A DNA stretch of 46,247 nt from Myxococcales bacterium (GTDB lineage: Bacteria > Myxococcota_A > UBA9160 > UBA4427). A program made the position numbers and the translations under genes. The number at the start of each line of letters is the position of its first letter. Position 1 is the stretch's first letter. Positions 13,616 through 23,291 of the stretch are shown one piece after another. The notes below the pieces were generated by a model. It saw only the letters and a list, made by a program, of their open reading frames with translations, was not told the DNA's origin and ran no database searches. The DNA is taken from positions 1 through 46,247 of the forward strand of contig JADFNE010000035.1 of NCBI GenBank assembly GCA_022563535.1, written 5' to 3'.

Positions 13616-14686
13616 ATGTTCATCGGCACAACTCATTTCATGCGGCGGTCTGTTTGTTGGGTCGCCTTCCTCGTTCTTGTATTCGCTTTACCCGCCATTG
13701 CGGCGTCGACGGAGGATCTCGGCGACTTCAGTCTTGAAGATCTCCTGGAGCTGCAACTCGACCAGATGGCCATTACTGGAATTCATCACACTCACGAAAA
13801 GGGCGAATGGATGGTTGGGTACAGCTTCATGTCCATGGGCATGGACGGCAACCTCGATGGCACGAGCAGTCAGAGCAAGAGTGAGGTCTTCGCCCAGGGG
13901 TTCGCCGTCACTCCGGTCAGCATGTACATGGAAATGCACATGTTCAACCTCATGTATGGAGTTTCCGACGACGTCACGCTCATGCTGATGATGCCGTATC
14001 TTCGCAAGTCGATGGACCACGTGCGAATGGATGGCAAGAAGTTTACCACTGACAGCCGTGGCATTGGCGACATCGGCATCAGCGCGCTGTACAGCTTGTA
14101 TCGCGTCAAACACCACCGACTGATCGCAATTGCAGGCATGAGCTTTCCAAGCGGGTCGATCGACGAGACCGATCTCCTACCCGGCATGATGATGGCCCCG
14201 GCAAGCTTCGCGCGTCTCCCCTACCCGATGCAACTCGGCTCAGGAACCTACGACTTCAAATTGGGCGCTACCTATCTCGGCCAGATCGAAAACTGGACCT
14301 GGGGTACTCACGCTTCCGGCAAGATCCATTCGGGTAAGAACAAGCACGACTACCGCCTGGGCGATCGCTACGAAATCACGACCTGGGCGGCAAGACAGAC
14401 GACCAACTGGAGCAGTGTCTCACTGCGGCTGAAGTGGAATCAGTGGCTCAACATCAAGGGCGCCGATCCAGCGTTGATGCCAACGATGGTCCCAACCGCG
14501 GATCCCGATCTCCGCGCCGGTCGTCGACTCGACCTGCTCTTCGGAGTGAATGCCTTCGCCGGAGAGGGCCAATACGAGGGCCTGCGGATTGGCCTGGAAG
14601 CGGGACTCCCCGTGTACCAATCGCTGGATGGCCCTCAACTCGAAACCGACTGGATCGTCGGGCTGAGCATCGACTGGATTCTGTAG
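13616..14686 (+). CDS. Met/His-rich outer-membrane protein, phenol-degradation MetA-like barrel
   Basis: 356 residues from ATG 13616, chosen because GGGGGA lies 9 nt upstream; the frame opens at TTG 13589, and ATG 13640 is an alternative that would begin the signal peptide MRRSVCWVAFLVLVFALPAIAA. The mature protein shows beta-strand alternation and ends TDWIVGLSIDWIL. It resembles the MetA-pathway outer-membrane family, often annotated simply as transporter. Unusual is the density of Met and His in the first third: GIHHTHEKGEWMVGYSFMSMGM, MYMEMHMFNLMYG, MLMMPYL, MMMAPASF. Such Met clusters are seen in copper-handling proteins, so metal binding is possible. The stop directly abuts the YfiR-like start, so they are probably one operon. 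Confidence 0.7.
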   Translation: MFIGTTHFMRRSVCWVAFLVLVFALPAIAASTEDLGDFSLEDLLELQLDQMAITGIHHTHEKGEWMVGYSFMSMGMDGNLDGTSSQSKSEVFAQGFAVTPVSMYMEMHMFNLMYGVSDDVTLMLMMPYLRKSMDHVRMDGKKFTTDSRGIGDIGISALYSLYRVKHHRLIAIAGMSFPSGSIDETDLLPGMMMAPASFARLPYPMQLGSGTYDFKLGATYLGQIENWTWGTHASGKIHSGKNKHDYRLGDRYEITTWAARQTTNWSSVSLRLKWNQWLNIKGADPALMPTMVPTADPDLRAGRRLDLLFGVNAFAGEGQYEGLRIGLEAGLPVYQSLDGPQLETDWIVGLSIDWIL

Positions 14687-15241
14687 ATGCTTGGCACCGG
14701 GGCATCTCCGCCATCGCGGCGGTCGTGTACTAGATGGCTTGCCAGCGCCGTGTTTTTTGCGGCGTTCGCAATCAGCGGCCCCGTCGCTGCAGACGCATTG
14801 AAAATTCGCGCCGCCCTCCTCTATCGCTTTGCGACCTTCACCACCTGGCCGGAGTCGGCGTTTGGCGACAAATCCGAACCCGCTTGTTTTGCCATAGTCG
14901 GGGATTCGGCACTGGCCGATGCACTGCGAGAGATCGTCAAGACAAAACGACTCCATGGACGAGCGATCGAGGTCGTGAGCCTTTCGCGTCGCAAGACACG
15001 ACACCATTGTCAGGTTGTGTACTTCGGAAACACGGCATCCAATAGAATCTCACCAGGGGCAATGCCCGACCCGATTTTGACCGTCGGTACTGCGGACTCG
15101 TTTCTCGAACGTGGCGGTATGATCTACTTGTTTCGTGAGGGGAACAAGTTCAAGTTCTCAGCCAACCGCCAGGAGGCAAAGCGAGCGAACTTGCGCCTGA
15201 GTTCCAAGCTGCTTCGATTCGCAAAAGAAGTAATTGACTGA
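14687..15241 (+). CDS. YfiR-family periplasmic protein (DUF4154)
   Basis: 184 residues with an N-terminal signal segment (RWLASAVFFAAFAISGPVAA). It matches YfiR/DUF4154 at KIRAALLYRFATFTTWPESAF, ACFAIVGDSALADALREI, CQVVYFG near the middle, and the ending KFSANRQEAKRANLRLSSKLL. YfiR in Pseudomonas is a periplasmic repressor of the diguanylate cyclase YfiN; many relatives sit beside outer-membrane proteins without a cyclase. Here the start follows the stop of the Met-rich outer-membrane gene with no gap, and no GGDEF gene is nearby. A sensor or partner role for that outer-membrane protein is therefore more likely than YfiN control. It ends 25 bp from the convergent flavin reductase gene. Confidence 0.85.
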   Translation: MLGTGASPPSRRSCTRWLASAVFFAAFAISGPVAADALKIRAALLYRFATFTTWPESAFGDKSEPACFAIVGDSALADALREIVKTKRLHGRAIEVVSLSRRKTRHHCQVVYFGNTASNRISPGAMPDPILTVGTADSFLERGGMIYLFREGNKFKFSANRQEAKRANLRLSSKLLRFAKEVID

Positions 15242-15266
15242 GTGAAAGCCTTGCGGCTTCAACTCA

Positions 15267-15755
15267 TCATGCTTCCGTACCGCGGAGGTCGCGAAACCCA
15301 CCCTGGTAGTAGACCAACGGCTCGACGTCGTGAATTTCGAGGTGCTCGACCTGTCCAATACAAAGAACGTGATCCCCGGCGACGTGCATCGCTACCACGG
15401 TGCAGTCCAACATGACCTTGGATCCCGGAATCAACGGCGCACCCGTTACGGCCTTGGACCAACTGAGCCCCTCGAAGCGAGTGTCCTCGCGTTCTTCGGA
15501 TGCGAACAAATTCGAGAGATCCAACTGATCCGTCGAGAGAACGTTGACCGCAAAGCACTTTCCCGCGCGAATGACATCCAGGGTATTGGCGGTTTCAGAC
15601 ACGCTGACGACCACGAGCGGGGGGTCGAGCGAAACGCTGGTGAAATCAGAGACCGTCATTCCGTGGACATGTTCGCCGTCGCATGATGTCACGATCGCGA
15701 CGCCCGAGACTCGGCAACCGAGGCATGCTTTGAATTCTTCTGGACTTACAGCCAA
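15267..15755 (-). CDS. Flavin reductase family protein
   Basis: 162 residues, typical length for the single-domain flavin_reduct family, which binds FMN/FAD and uses NAD(P)H to supply reduced flavin to monooxygenases. Visible: VSGVAIVTSCDGEHVHGMTVSDFTSVSLDPPLVVVSVS near the N-terminus (the flavin-binding GMTVSDF-type motif), GKCFAVNVLS, and HVLCIGQVEHLEIHDVEPLVYY near the C-terminus. It is the last gene of the minus-strand series; 56 bp separate it from the upstream small secreted protein gene. No monooxygenase partner is visible here, so the true partner is unknown. Confidence 0.9.
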   Translation of the reverse strand: MAVSPEEFKACLGCRVSGVAIVTSCDGEHVHGMTVSDFTSVSLDPPLVVVSVSETANTLDVIRAGKCFAVNVLSTDQLDLSNLFASEEREDTRFEGLSWSKAVTGAPLIPGSKVMLDCTVVAMHVAGDHVLCIGQVEHLEIHDVEPLVYYQGGFRDLRGTEA

Positions 15756-15811
15756 CGCTAGATTCCTCTATTTGCCCTAGAAAACTCTCGTGGGGCGATC
15801 TCTTCTCGCAA

Positions 15812-16216
15812 TCAATGGTCTTCGAGGAACTCTTTCGGAATCCTGAGGGCATCGACCTTGCGCGCGAAGCGCTTCTTGGGATCGTTCTCATCCTTGATCC
15901 AGTAAATATTCACTCTCGCTTTGAGCGGAATCTCGCTGAGCTTCATGGGCCTGGCGTTGATGGTGGCGGTCGTTCGGGTCATGACCGACCCCTCGAACTT
16001 GACGTTGTAGACGATCGTCTTGCCTTTTTCCTTGACCGTCATCGTGCCCGCCTCGGTATCGAAGGCGATCAGCCGGACCTCTTTTGACAGCTTGCTCCTC
16101 ATCTTCTTGTCGGCGTCGGCGGTCCCGGCGGTCAGCGTAAACAGGACAGCCACAGCCGCTGCCACTACGCAACCGACTAGGCGACCGACCGATTGCTTGG
16201 TGAATTTCTGCATCAT
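15812..16216 (-). CDS. Small exported protein, unknown function
   Basis: 134 residues. GGAGAG lies 6 nt before the ATG at 16216 (an adjacent second ATG at 16213 is possible). A signal peptide, LVGCVVAAAVAVLFTLTAG, leads to a likely cleavage near TADADKK. The mature part is about 95 residues, Lys/Arg-rich and probably beta-rich (VRLIAFDTEAGTMTVKEKGK, KARVNIYWIKDEND). This recalls small periplasmic OB-like proteins, but no family is recognised. It lies between glycerate kinase and flavin reductase genes on the same strand. Confidence 0.75.
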   Translation of the reverse strand: MMQKFTKQSVGRLVGCVVAAAVAVLFTLTAGTADADKKMRSKLSKEVRLIAFDTEAGTMTVKEKGKTIVYNVKFEGSVMTRTTATINARPMKLSEIPLKARVNIYWIKDENDPKKRFARKVDALRIPKEFLEDH

Positions 16217-16316
16217 GAGTTCTCTCCGCTATTCCGGACCATTCGAGTCGCAACACTAACCGTTTTTGAGCGTGGGCGTCATCGGCTGTGCTGTTTTTGC
16301 TTTCTCGACACCGACA

Positions 16317-17663
16317 CTAGCGAGCCGCGAGGTCGTTCTGCGCCGGCACCCAGACCAGCACCAGATCCATCACGTTGGTCCCCGTAGGACCCGTGGTGAT
16401 CGTGTCCGATACTGCGCGAAAGAAGCCATGGGAATCGTTGTCGGCGAGCGCGCGATGAGCATCGACTTCGCAGCGTCGTCCGCGTTCTACCGTCTCGACG
16501 TCAGCCCAGGCACCGGCTGCCGCGGTAGATCCGTCACTGCCATCGGTTCCCACGGCGAGCAGAACGGCGCCCTGCACTACCGATCCGTCGAATTCGATTG
16601 CGGCCGCAAGAGCGAGTTCTTGATTGCGACCCCCGAGTCCTTTGCCACGAACCTCTACCACGGATTCGCCGCCGGCGATCAGACACACAGGGTCCACACA
16701 GACCACCGCCGCCGAGAGTGCCGCGATACGCCGCCCAACTCGTGCCGCTTCGTCGTGGATGCACCCGCCCAACGAAACCGCGCGCGCACCCAATGCGGTC
16801 GCCGCAGCCGCGGCAGCATGTCTTGCATCCGCATTGCTCGCCACGATGCGATGTCGAACCCGGGCAAAGGCTCGCTCTCCGGGCTTTGGACTTTCCGGTT
16901 CCTCGCCGTCTCGCCCGCTGTTCAAGTAACGCAACACCCTCGCGGGCACGCGTTGGGTGAGGCCTCTGCGCTCGAGAACCTCGAGCGCGTCCTGGAACCG
17001 GGACGGGTCGGGTGCACAGGGACCCGACCCGATCACATCGAGCCGGTCTCCCAAAACGTCCGAAACGGCCAACACCGCGATCTGCGATGCCGCGGCCGAC
17101 ATCGCGAGCCGACCTCCGGAGATTTGCGATAGATGCTTGCGAACCGCGTTTAATTCGCCGATGTCCGCGCCCGATTCCAACAACAGCCGATTGGTCACCG
17201 CCAGTTCTTCGCAGCTGATCCCTTTCGGAGGAAGCGAAGCCAGGGCCGAAGCTCCCCCGGATAGCAGCACCAGCAACAGGTCTTCCGGGTCGGCTGAAGC
17301 CACCAGATCGAGAACCCTGGTGGCCGCCGCCTCTCCCCGGGCGTCGGGCACGGGATGCCCCGCCTCAATCACTTCGAAGAGCGAGAGATCGTGTCCTTCG
17401 CAATGCCCGTCTTTCGTCACGACCAGGCCCGTGCGGATGTGCTCGGGAACCAGTGCGGCGACGCCGGCCGCCATCGGCGCGGCGGCTTTGCCGATCGCAA
17501 CCACAATGAGCTTGGCGCTACCGGAGAGTTTGTATCCGCAGACGGAAAGACCGCTGGCTTCGACCGCGAGTTCCTTTGAGACCGCGGCCCTCGCGTCGAC
17601 CGCAGCAAGGGCTGCTCGCAAAATTTTCTGAAGCTGATCGCGCGGGTCGCTGGACCGGCTCAC
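16317..17663 (-). CDS. Glycerate 2-kinase (GckA/TtuD family, DUF4147-MOFRL)
   Basis: 448 residues, the standard length. The enzyme phosphorylates D-glycerate to 2-phosphoglycerate with ATP, in the cytosol. Visible: VVAIGKAAAPMAAGVAAL (N-terminal DUF4147 part), VIEAGHPVPDARGEAAATRVL, the glycine-rich LVLLSGGASALASLPP, LNAVRKHLSQISGGRLA, SDVLGDRLDVIGSGP, and in the MOFRL domain LIAGGESVVEV, GGRNQELALAAA and GTDGSDGSTAAAGA, followed by TGPTGTNVMDL. The start ATG overlaps the stop of the OmpA-family gene by 4 bp. The partner genes do not suggest a glycerate pathway, so it looks like a housekeeping function. Confidence 0.93.
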   Translation of the reverse strand: MSRSSDPRDQLQKILRAALAAVDARAAVSKELAVEASGLSVCGYKLSGSAKLIVVAIGKAAAPMAAGVAALVPEHIRTGLVVTKDGHCEGHDLSLFEVIEAGHPVPDARGEAAATRVLDLVASADPEDLLLVLLSGGASALASLPPKGISCEELAVTNRLLLESGADIGELNAVRKHLSQISGGRLAMSAAASQIAVLAVSDVLGDRLDVIGSGPCAPDPSRFQDALEVLERRGLTQRVPARVLRYLNSGRDGEEPESPKPGERAFARVRHRIVASNADARHAAAAAATALGARAVSLGGCIHDEAARVGRRIAALSAAVVCVDPVCLIAGGESVVEVRGKGLGGRNQELALAAAIEFDGSVVQGAVLLAVGTDGSDGSTAAAGAWADVETVERGRRCEVDAHRALADNDSHGFFRAVSDTITTGPTGTNVMDLVLVWVPAQNDLAAR

Positions 17664-18550
17664 GACTCGTCGGGAGCGGACTCGGCTCGAATGATTTTGC
17701 TCGACTCTCGAGGACGCAGGCGAATCTCGATTCGCCGATTCTGGCTGCGACCCTCAGTGTCGTCATTTGCCGCCACCGGAGCGAATTCGGCGCGCGAAAT
17801 CGCCTGCAGACGCGCGCCTTCGATTCCAGCGGACTCGAACAAGCGCACGACACTCGAAGCGCGGGCACCCGCCAGTTCCCAGTTGGTCGGATAGCGCTCT
17901 TTGAGTGCGCCGCGGATCTGCTGGTTGTCGGTATGTCCCTCGACATCAACCTCGTAATCGAGCTTCTTGATATGAGCAGCGACCGTCTCGAGAACTTTTA
18001 CCCCGTCAGGATCGAGATTCGCGGAACCGGAATGAAACAGAATGTCGTCCGACACGGCTACGCGCAGACCGGATCTCAATTGCTCGATCTCGATCGCGCC
18101 CTTCTGCAGTTCCGACTCGAGATCGTCGACCAGACCCTCAAAGGTCGACTGCAGATCCCGCACGTTATCGCTGGCTGTCGTCAGTGCGAGGTTAGTCGAT
18201 TCGAGTTGTTCACTGAGTTGGGCTTTGCTTTCGGTGAGGCGGGCGACATCCTCTTCGAGCGCTGCCCGCTCGATCGAGAGGGCCTCACCTTCGACGCGCA
18301 GATCTTCGAGTTCATCGTAGATCTGCGCTCGCTCCGCTTCGAGGGAGGCGTTGGAGACTTCGAGCTTGCCAGCTCGCTGACCGAGATTTGCGGCCGTGGC
18401 GGCGACCGCGTCGCGTTCGGCCACGACTTCGTTGTACGCCAAAGTGCTCACGCATGCAGTCGCCTGAAAGACCAGCAGGACCGCGATCAGGACCGCACCC
18501 ATTGCAGCTTTGATTTCAGGCAGGTGACAGAGTTCGGCTGAGTGCTTCAT
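17660..18550 (-). CDS. OmpA-family envelope protein with long coiled coil
   Basis: About 296 residues from ATG 18550. The N-terminus carries a hydrophobic segment (MGAVLIAVLLVFQATACVS), either a membrane anchor or a lipoprotein signal with a poor lipobox. A long coiled coil (about 40-160; e.g. SLEAERAQIYDELEDLRVEG) leads to an OmpA/MotB-type peptidoglycan-binding domain from about 170 (SGSANLDPDGVKVLETVAAH, VDVEGHTDNQQI, NRRIEIRLRP). It would link the envelope to peptidoglycan; a MotB-like stator part is possible, but no MotA is present. The start overlaps the 3' end of lon by 35 bp; a later ATG at 18502 would avoid this but neither has a clear ribosome-binding site. Confidence 0.85.
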   Translation of the reverse strand: MKHSAELCHLPEIKAAMGAVLIAVLLVFQATACVSTLAYNEVVAERDAVAATAANLGQRAGKLEVSNASLEAERAQIYDELEDLRVEGEALSIERAALEEDVARLTESKAQLSEQLESTNLALTTASDNVRDLQSTFEGLVDDLESELQKGAIEIEQLRSGLRVAVSDDILFHSGSANLDPDGVKVLETVAAHIKKLDYEVDVEGHTDNQQIRGALKERYPTNWELAGARASSVVRLFESAGIEGARLQAISRAEFAPVAANDDTEGRSQNRRIEIRLRPRESSKIIRAESAPDES

Positions 18551-20975
18551 CGATTGTCTCGACATATTCCAGAGTCAGACCTTTTAGCAGTTCGTCGGGG
18601 ATCTCGTCGATATCTTGGCGGTTCTTTTCCGGCAGCACTACGCACTCGATTCCCGCCCTCCTCGCGGCCAGCACCTTTTCCTTGATTCCGCCCACAGGAA
18701 GAATCTTTCCCCGCAGCGTAATCTCGCCGGTCATCGCCACCTTGGGAAGTACTGCGCGACCGGTGTAGAGCGATGCCAGGGACGTCACCATTCCGATTCC
18801 CGCCGATGGACCGTCTTTCGGGACTGCGCCCGACGGAACATGCAGATGAATATCGCTCGTCAGGAAGCATTCCGGATTCAGGCCAAACTGCTCGGCTTCA
18901 CTTCGCAACCAGGAACGAGCCGCTTCGACCGATTCACGCATGACCTCACCCAGCGATCCGGTCAGCTTGAGTTCACCCTTGCCTGGCATCTTCGTCGATT
19001 CGATGAACAGGATGTCGCCGCCCGCCGGTGTCCAGGCGAGTCCTACAGCCACCCCGGGCTGTGAGCCCTGCTCGGCCAGGTCGGGTTCGTATTTTTCCGG
19101 CCCCAACAAGTCGAACAGATCCCCGGGTTCAACCCGCACGGGACCGCTCACTTCGCCTTCTGCGACCCGCCGCGCAATCTTGCGACACACGGCCCCAACT
19201 TCTCTCTCGAGGTTGCGCACTCCGGCCTCCCGGGTGTAGCGCTCGCAGAGAACGAGCAGGGTCTCATCCGCAATTTCAAACTCGATCTGGTCGATGCCGT
19301 TCTGTTCGATTTGCCGCGGGACCAGAAACCGCTTCGCGATCTCGACCTTTTCTTCGACGGTGTATCCCGGCAACTCGATCACTTCCATCCGGTCCCGTAA
19401 CGCGGGCGGAATGGGATCCATGATGTTCGCCGTGGCGATGAAGAGCACGCCCGAAAGATCGAAGGGCACTTCGAGATAGTGATCGCTGAACTCGAAATTC
19501 TGCTCGGGATCGAGCACCTCGAGCAGCGCGGAAGACGGATCTCCACGGGTGTCGGAACCGACTTTGTCGATCTCGTCGAGCACCAGCACAGGATTGCGGG
19601 TCTTCGCCTTGCGCAAGCACTGAATGAAGCGACCCGGTAATGCGCCGACATAGGTTCTGCGATGGCCCCGAATCTCGGCTTCGTCGCGCACACCACCCAG
19701 GGAAATGCGTCCAAATTGGCGTCCCAAGGCTCGGGCGATCGAGCGTCCCAGGGACGTCTTGCCCGTTCCGGGCGGGCCCACGAAGCAAAGGATCGGCCCC
19801 TTGAGATCTCGCTTCAGGCTGAGGACCGCTATGTACTCGACGATCCGGTCTTTGACCTTGTCCAGGCCGTAGTGATCTTCGTCGAGCATCTCTCGTGCGG
19901 CGCGAACGTCGAGGCGATCCTCCGACTGCTTGCTCCAAGGCAGATCGGTCATCCATTCGAGATAGGTTCGGATCACACTGTGCTCGGCCGCCGCCGGCGG
20001 CGCCTGTCCGAGCCTCTCCAGTTCTCGCATCGCGTGCTTCAGGGTCTCTTCGGGCATCCCCGCGACTTCGATTCGTTCGCGCATGCGGTCGAGTTCCGCC
20101 TGATCATCTTCGACCTCGCCAAGTTCGCGGCGAATCGCCTCCAGTTGCTGACGCAGCATGTAGTCACGCTGGGTCTGGCCCATTTCGGTCTGGACCTTCT
20201 CGCGAATCTCGGTCTCGATTTCGTGCGCGTCGCGCTGCCGAATGATTCTCGCGAGTACTTCCTTGAGCCGGTCCTCGATCCCGGCCATTTCGAGCACTTC
20301 TTGTTTTCCAGCGACGTCCAGATCGAGATTTGAAGCCACCAGATCCGCCAGACGCGAGGGGTCATCGAGACTCATGGCCAGCAAGTGGAGCTCATCCGAA
20401 AGTCTGTGACTCTCGCCGACCAGGGACGCGAATTGTTGGCTGACATTGCGAACCAGTGCCGTCATTTCGACCGAGTCACGATCACCGAACTCCTTGAGCA
20501 GGCTGATCTTGCCGCGCAAATAATCGTCGCCGTTTTCGAATTCGTCGATCGATACGCGTGCGACTCCCTGCACCAGCAATCGGTACGACTCGTCGGGGAA
20601 CCGGATCATCTTGACGATGCGCAGCAACGTCCCCACCCCATAGACATCGTCGGGACCGGGGCTGCCCTCGACCGGATGCCGGACAGCGCTGCAGACCATC
20701 AGCCGATTGGAACTCTCGATCACTTCGTCGATCAATCGCTTCGAACGAGTGGTGTTGACCAGCAGTGGCGAGTCCAGATGCGGAAACAACACGGTGTTCT
20801 TGAGTGGAAGCACTGGCAGCGTTTCCGGCAACCCGCCCAGATCGACGTCAGCCAGATCGGCAGTCGAATCGATCAGGACATCAGCCCCAGCGTTGTCGAT
20901 GTCGTCTGCTTCGTCCCAATTGTCTTCTTCGGGAGCCTCTTTTTCGCGCTCGTCGCTCACTGACTTCCCTTCCAT
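18516..20975 (-). CDS. lon: ATP-dependent Lon protease
   Basis: About 820 residues from ATG 20975, usual for bacterial Lon (784 in E. coli) with an acidic N-terminal extension. Cytosolic AAA+ serine-lysine protease degrading misfolded and regulatory proteins. Domains: LonN from about 50 (LPVLPLKNTVLFPHLDSPL), coiled middle, AAA+ with Walker A GPPGTGKTSLG at about 400 and Walker B PVLVLDEIDKVG, and a protease domain with catalytic Ser in PKDGPSAGIGM (about 723) and Lys in GGIKEKVLAAR (about 765). A GTG at 20960 preceded by GGAAGGGAAG is an equally good start and may be the true one. It lies 98 bp downstream of dnaK on the same strand, a heat-shock pairing. Confidence 0.97.
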   Translation of the reverse strand: MEGKSVSDEREKEAPEEDNWDEADDIDNAGADVLIDSTADLADVDLGGLPETLPVLPLKNTVLFPHLDSPLLVNTTRSKRLIDEVIESSNRLMVCSAVRHPVEGSPGPDDVYGVGTLLRIVKMIRFPDESYRLLVQGVARVSIDEFENGDDYLRGKISLLKEFGDRDSVEMTALVRNVSQQFASLVGESHRLSDELHLLAMSLDDPSRLADLVASNLDLDVAGKQEVLEMAGIEDRLKEVLARIIRQRDAHEIETEIREKVQTEMGQTQRDYMLRQQLEAIRRELGEVEDDQAELDRMRERIEVAGMPEETLKHAMRELERLGQAPPAAAEHSVIRTYLEWMTDLPWSKQSEDRLDVRAAREMLDEDHYGLDKVKDRIVEYIAVLSLKRDLKGPILCFVGPPGTGKTSLGRSIARALGRQFGRISLGGVRDEAEIRGHRRTYVGALPGRFIQCLRKAKTRNPVLVLDEIDKVGSDTRGDPSSALLEVLDPEQNFEFSDHYLEVPFDLSGVLFIATANIMDPIPPALRDRMEVIELPGYTVEEKVEIAKRFLVPRQIEQNGIDQIEFEIADETLLVLCERYTREAGVRNLEREVGAVCRKIARRVAEGEVSGPVRVEPGDLFDLLGPEKYEPDLAEQGSQPGVAVGLAWTPAGGDILFIESTKMPGKGELKLTGSLGEVMRESVEAARSWLRSEAEQFGLNPECFLTSDIHLHVPSGAVPKDGPSAGIGMVTSLASLYTGRAVLPKVAMTGEITLRGKILPVGGIKEKVLAARRAGIECVVLPEKNRQDIDEIPDELLKGLTLEYVETIDEALSRTLSPA

Positions 20976-21073
20976 GGGTTGCCCGAACAGTCTGGACTGA
21001 GGATCAAGACGGGTACACCGCCGCACCCACCTGCACAACGGTAGAACCTACCGCTGGCGACGGGCCATCGGCA

Positions 21074-22984
21074 TCAAGAATCGGACTTCTCCTCGGTGAA
21101 CTCCGCGTCGATGACATCGTCGTCCGGGGGCGGAACGGCGGCATCCGATGCATCTCCAGTTTCAGCTGTACCCTCGGCCTGGGCCTTGTAGAGCTTCTCC
21201 GCAACCTTGTGCAGCTCAGCTTCGACCCGCTGATAGGCGGCATCGATCTTGTCGCTGTCGCCCGACTCGAGATCGGTCTTGGCTTCGGCGAGCACAGACT
21301 CGAGACTCGACTTTTCTTCCGGGTCGAGGGCGTCTTTGCTCTCGCCCAGCGTCTTCTCCGCTTGATAGATCATGGAGTCGAGGTTGTTCTTCTTCTCGAT
21401 AGTCTCACGGCGAGCCTTGTCCTCGGTTGCGTTGGCCTCGGCTTCGGCCATCATGCGATCGATCTCTTCGGTTGAAAGCCCGCCGGTGTTTTCGATGCGA
21501 ATCGACTGCTCCCGATTGGTCGCCTTGTCTGCGGCCGAAACCGACAAAATGCCGTTGGCGTCAATGTCGAAGATAACTTCGATCTGGGGAACTCCGCGAG
21601 CCGCCGGGGGAAGACCGTCGAGAATGAACTTCCCGACTTCGCGGTTGTCCGCTGCCAGATCGCGCTCACCCTGCATTACACGAATCTCCACCTGGGGTTG
21701 ATTGTCGCTCGCGGTCGAAAACGTCTGCTGGGCCCGGGTCGGAATCGTGGTGTTGCGCTCGATCAGCCTGGTCATCACGCTGCCGAGGGTTTCGATTCCC
21801 AGGGACAGTGGGGTCACGTCGAGCAGGAGCACATCTTTGACTTCCCCGGCCAGAACACCGCCCTGAATTGCAGCACCGATCGCCACCACTTCGTCCGGAT
21901 TGACCGACTGATTTGGCTCCTTGCCAAACAGCTCGGTCACCTTCTTTTGTACCAGCGGAATTCGCGTCGAGCCTCCAACCAGGACGACCTCGTCGATTTC
22001 GCTCGCACTCACTCCCGCGTCAGTCAGCGCCTTTCTGCAGGGTTCGAGGGCCCGCTCGAGGAGATCTTCGACCAGTTGCTCAAACTTCGAGCGGGAGAGT
22101 TTCAGCACCAGGTGCTTGGGACCCGACTGGTCTGCCGTGATGTAGGGAAGATTGATATCTGTGGACTGCGCGCTCGACAGCTCGATCTTTGCCTTTTCCG
22201 CCGCTTCGCGAAGTCGCTGCACGGCCATCGGATCGTTCATCAGATCGATGCCGTTGTCCTTCTTGAACTCCGCCGCGAGATATTCGATCAGGCGATGATC
22301 GAGATTGTCGCCACCGAGATGGGTGTCGCCGTTGGTCGCCAGAACCTCGACCACGTTCTCGCCGACCTCGAGAATCGAGACGTCAAAGGTGCCTCCTCCG
22401 AAATCGAAGACGGCAATCTTCTCATCCTCTTTCTTGTCCAGGCCGTAGGCCAGCGCTGCCGCGGTCGGTTCGTTGATGATGCGCTTTACGTCGAGGCCGG
22501 CGATCCGGCCTGCATCGGTCGTCGCTTGTCGCTGAGCGTCGTTGAAGTACGCCGGAACGGTAATCACCGCTTCTGTTACTTCGGCACCAAGATAGGCTTC
22601 GGCTGCGGCCTTGAGCTTGGACAAGATCATGGCCGAGAGTTCGGGTGGCGCGTAATTCGTGCCGTCGACCTCCACCGCAACAGCGTCGTCTTTGCCTTTG
22701 ACCACCTTGTAGGGAACCAGGCGAGTCTCTTCCGGGACTTCGTCGAGGCGACGCCCCATGAAGCGCTTGATCGAGTAGATCGTCTTCTCGGGGTTCGTCA
22801 CCGCCTGACGCTTGGCAACGGTACCCACCAGTCGCTCTCCATCGTCCGCAAATCCGATCACCGAGGGTGTCGTCCGCCCCCCTTCTTCGTTGGGGATGAC
22901 CGTGGGCTGTCCACCTTCCATCACCGAAACCACAGAGTTGGTGGTCCCGAGATCAATTCCGATTACTTTGCCTGATGCCGCCAT
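21074..22984 (-). CDS. dnaK: Hsp70 chaperone DnaK
   Basis: 636 residues from ATG 22984, fixed by GGGGGA 5 nt upstream. ATP-driven cytosolic chaperone. Visible: phosphate-1 loop [19 protein letters not shown] at the N-terminus, the phosphate-2 region [29 protein letters not shown], the linker and substrate domain ([17 protein letters not shown]), and an acidic C-terminal tail ending with a run of Asp before VIDAEFTEE, the standard DnaK ending. No dnaJ or grpE lies next to it, and no CIRCE (HrcA) palindrome is seen upstream. Lon follows on the same strand. Confidence 0.98.
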   Translation of the reverse strand: MAASGKVIGIDLGTTNSVVSVMEGGQPTVIPNEEGGRTTPSVIGFADDGERLVGTVAKRQAVTNPEKTIYSIKRFMGRRLDEVPEETRLVPYKVVKGKDDAVAVEVDGTNYAPPELSAMILSKLKAAAEAYLGAEVTEAVITVPAYFNDAQRQATTDAGRIAGLDVKRIINEPTAAALAYGLDKKEDEKIAVFDFGGGTFDVSILEVGENVVEVLATNGDTHLGGDNLDHRLIEYLAAEFKKDNGIDLMNDPMAVQRLREAAEKAKIELSSAQSTDINLPYITADQSGPKHLVLKLSRSKFEQLVEDLLERALEPCRKALTDAGVSASEIDEVVLVGGSTRIPLVQKKVTELFGKEPNQSVNPDEVVAIGAAIQGGVLAGEVKDVLLLDVTPLSLGIETLGSVMTRLIERNTTIPTRAQQTFSTASDNQPQVEIRVMQGERDLAADNREVGKFILDGLPPAARGVPQIEVIFDIDANGILSVSAADKATNREQSIRIENTGGLSTEEIDRMMAEAEANATEDKARRETIEKKNNLDSMIYQAEKTLGESKDALDPEEKSSLESVLAEAKTDLESGDSDKIDAAYQRVEAELHKVAEKLYKAQAEGTAETGDASDAAVPPPDDDVIDAEFTEEKSDS

Positions 22985-23291
22985 TCTATCCCCCTTGGAC
23001 TTTGGATCTGTACCCAAGTTTCCTAATGTTTACAGCCGGTTCCGTGCTCTTCTGCTTGCCGAAATCCGTCTAAATCCGATCACCGGCCGAAATCTGGCGC
23101 CGAGACCGGGCATGTCAACGCCCGGACGGAGATTTTCCCCACTCCCCCGCTCGAAGCTTCCGTCCCCAGCGGAGTCACGCACCGGAACGCGGTCACCGGT
23201 CACGGGGTCCACAAGCTAGTGAGGCAACTTGCCGATACGCAGGCCGGGAAGAAAGAGATTCACTAAGCCCCTGAAATTCCGACGTTTTGAA

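Noticed and set aside
15243-15260. Bidirectional terminator between the convergent yfiR-like and flavin reductase genes
   Set aside because: A short GAAAGCC/GGCTTC stem exists but needs a bulge and has no T-run in either direction; too weak to annotate.
17576-18541. Plus-strand open frame (about 321 codons) opposite the OmpA-family gene
   Set aside because: The minus strand carries a coiled coil and an OmpA domain in correct order; the plus frame lacks any recognisable domain.
21698-22975. Plus-strand open frame (about 425 codons) opposite dnaK
   Set aside because: DnaK on the minus strand is complete with all motifs; the plus frame is its shadow.
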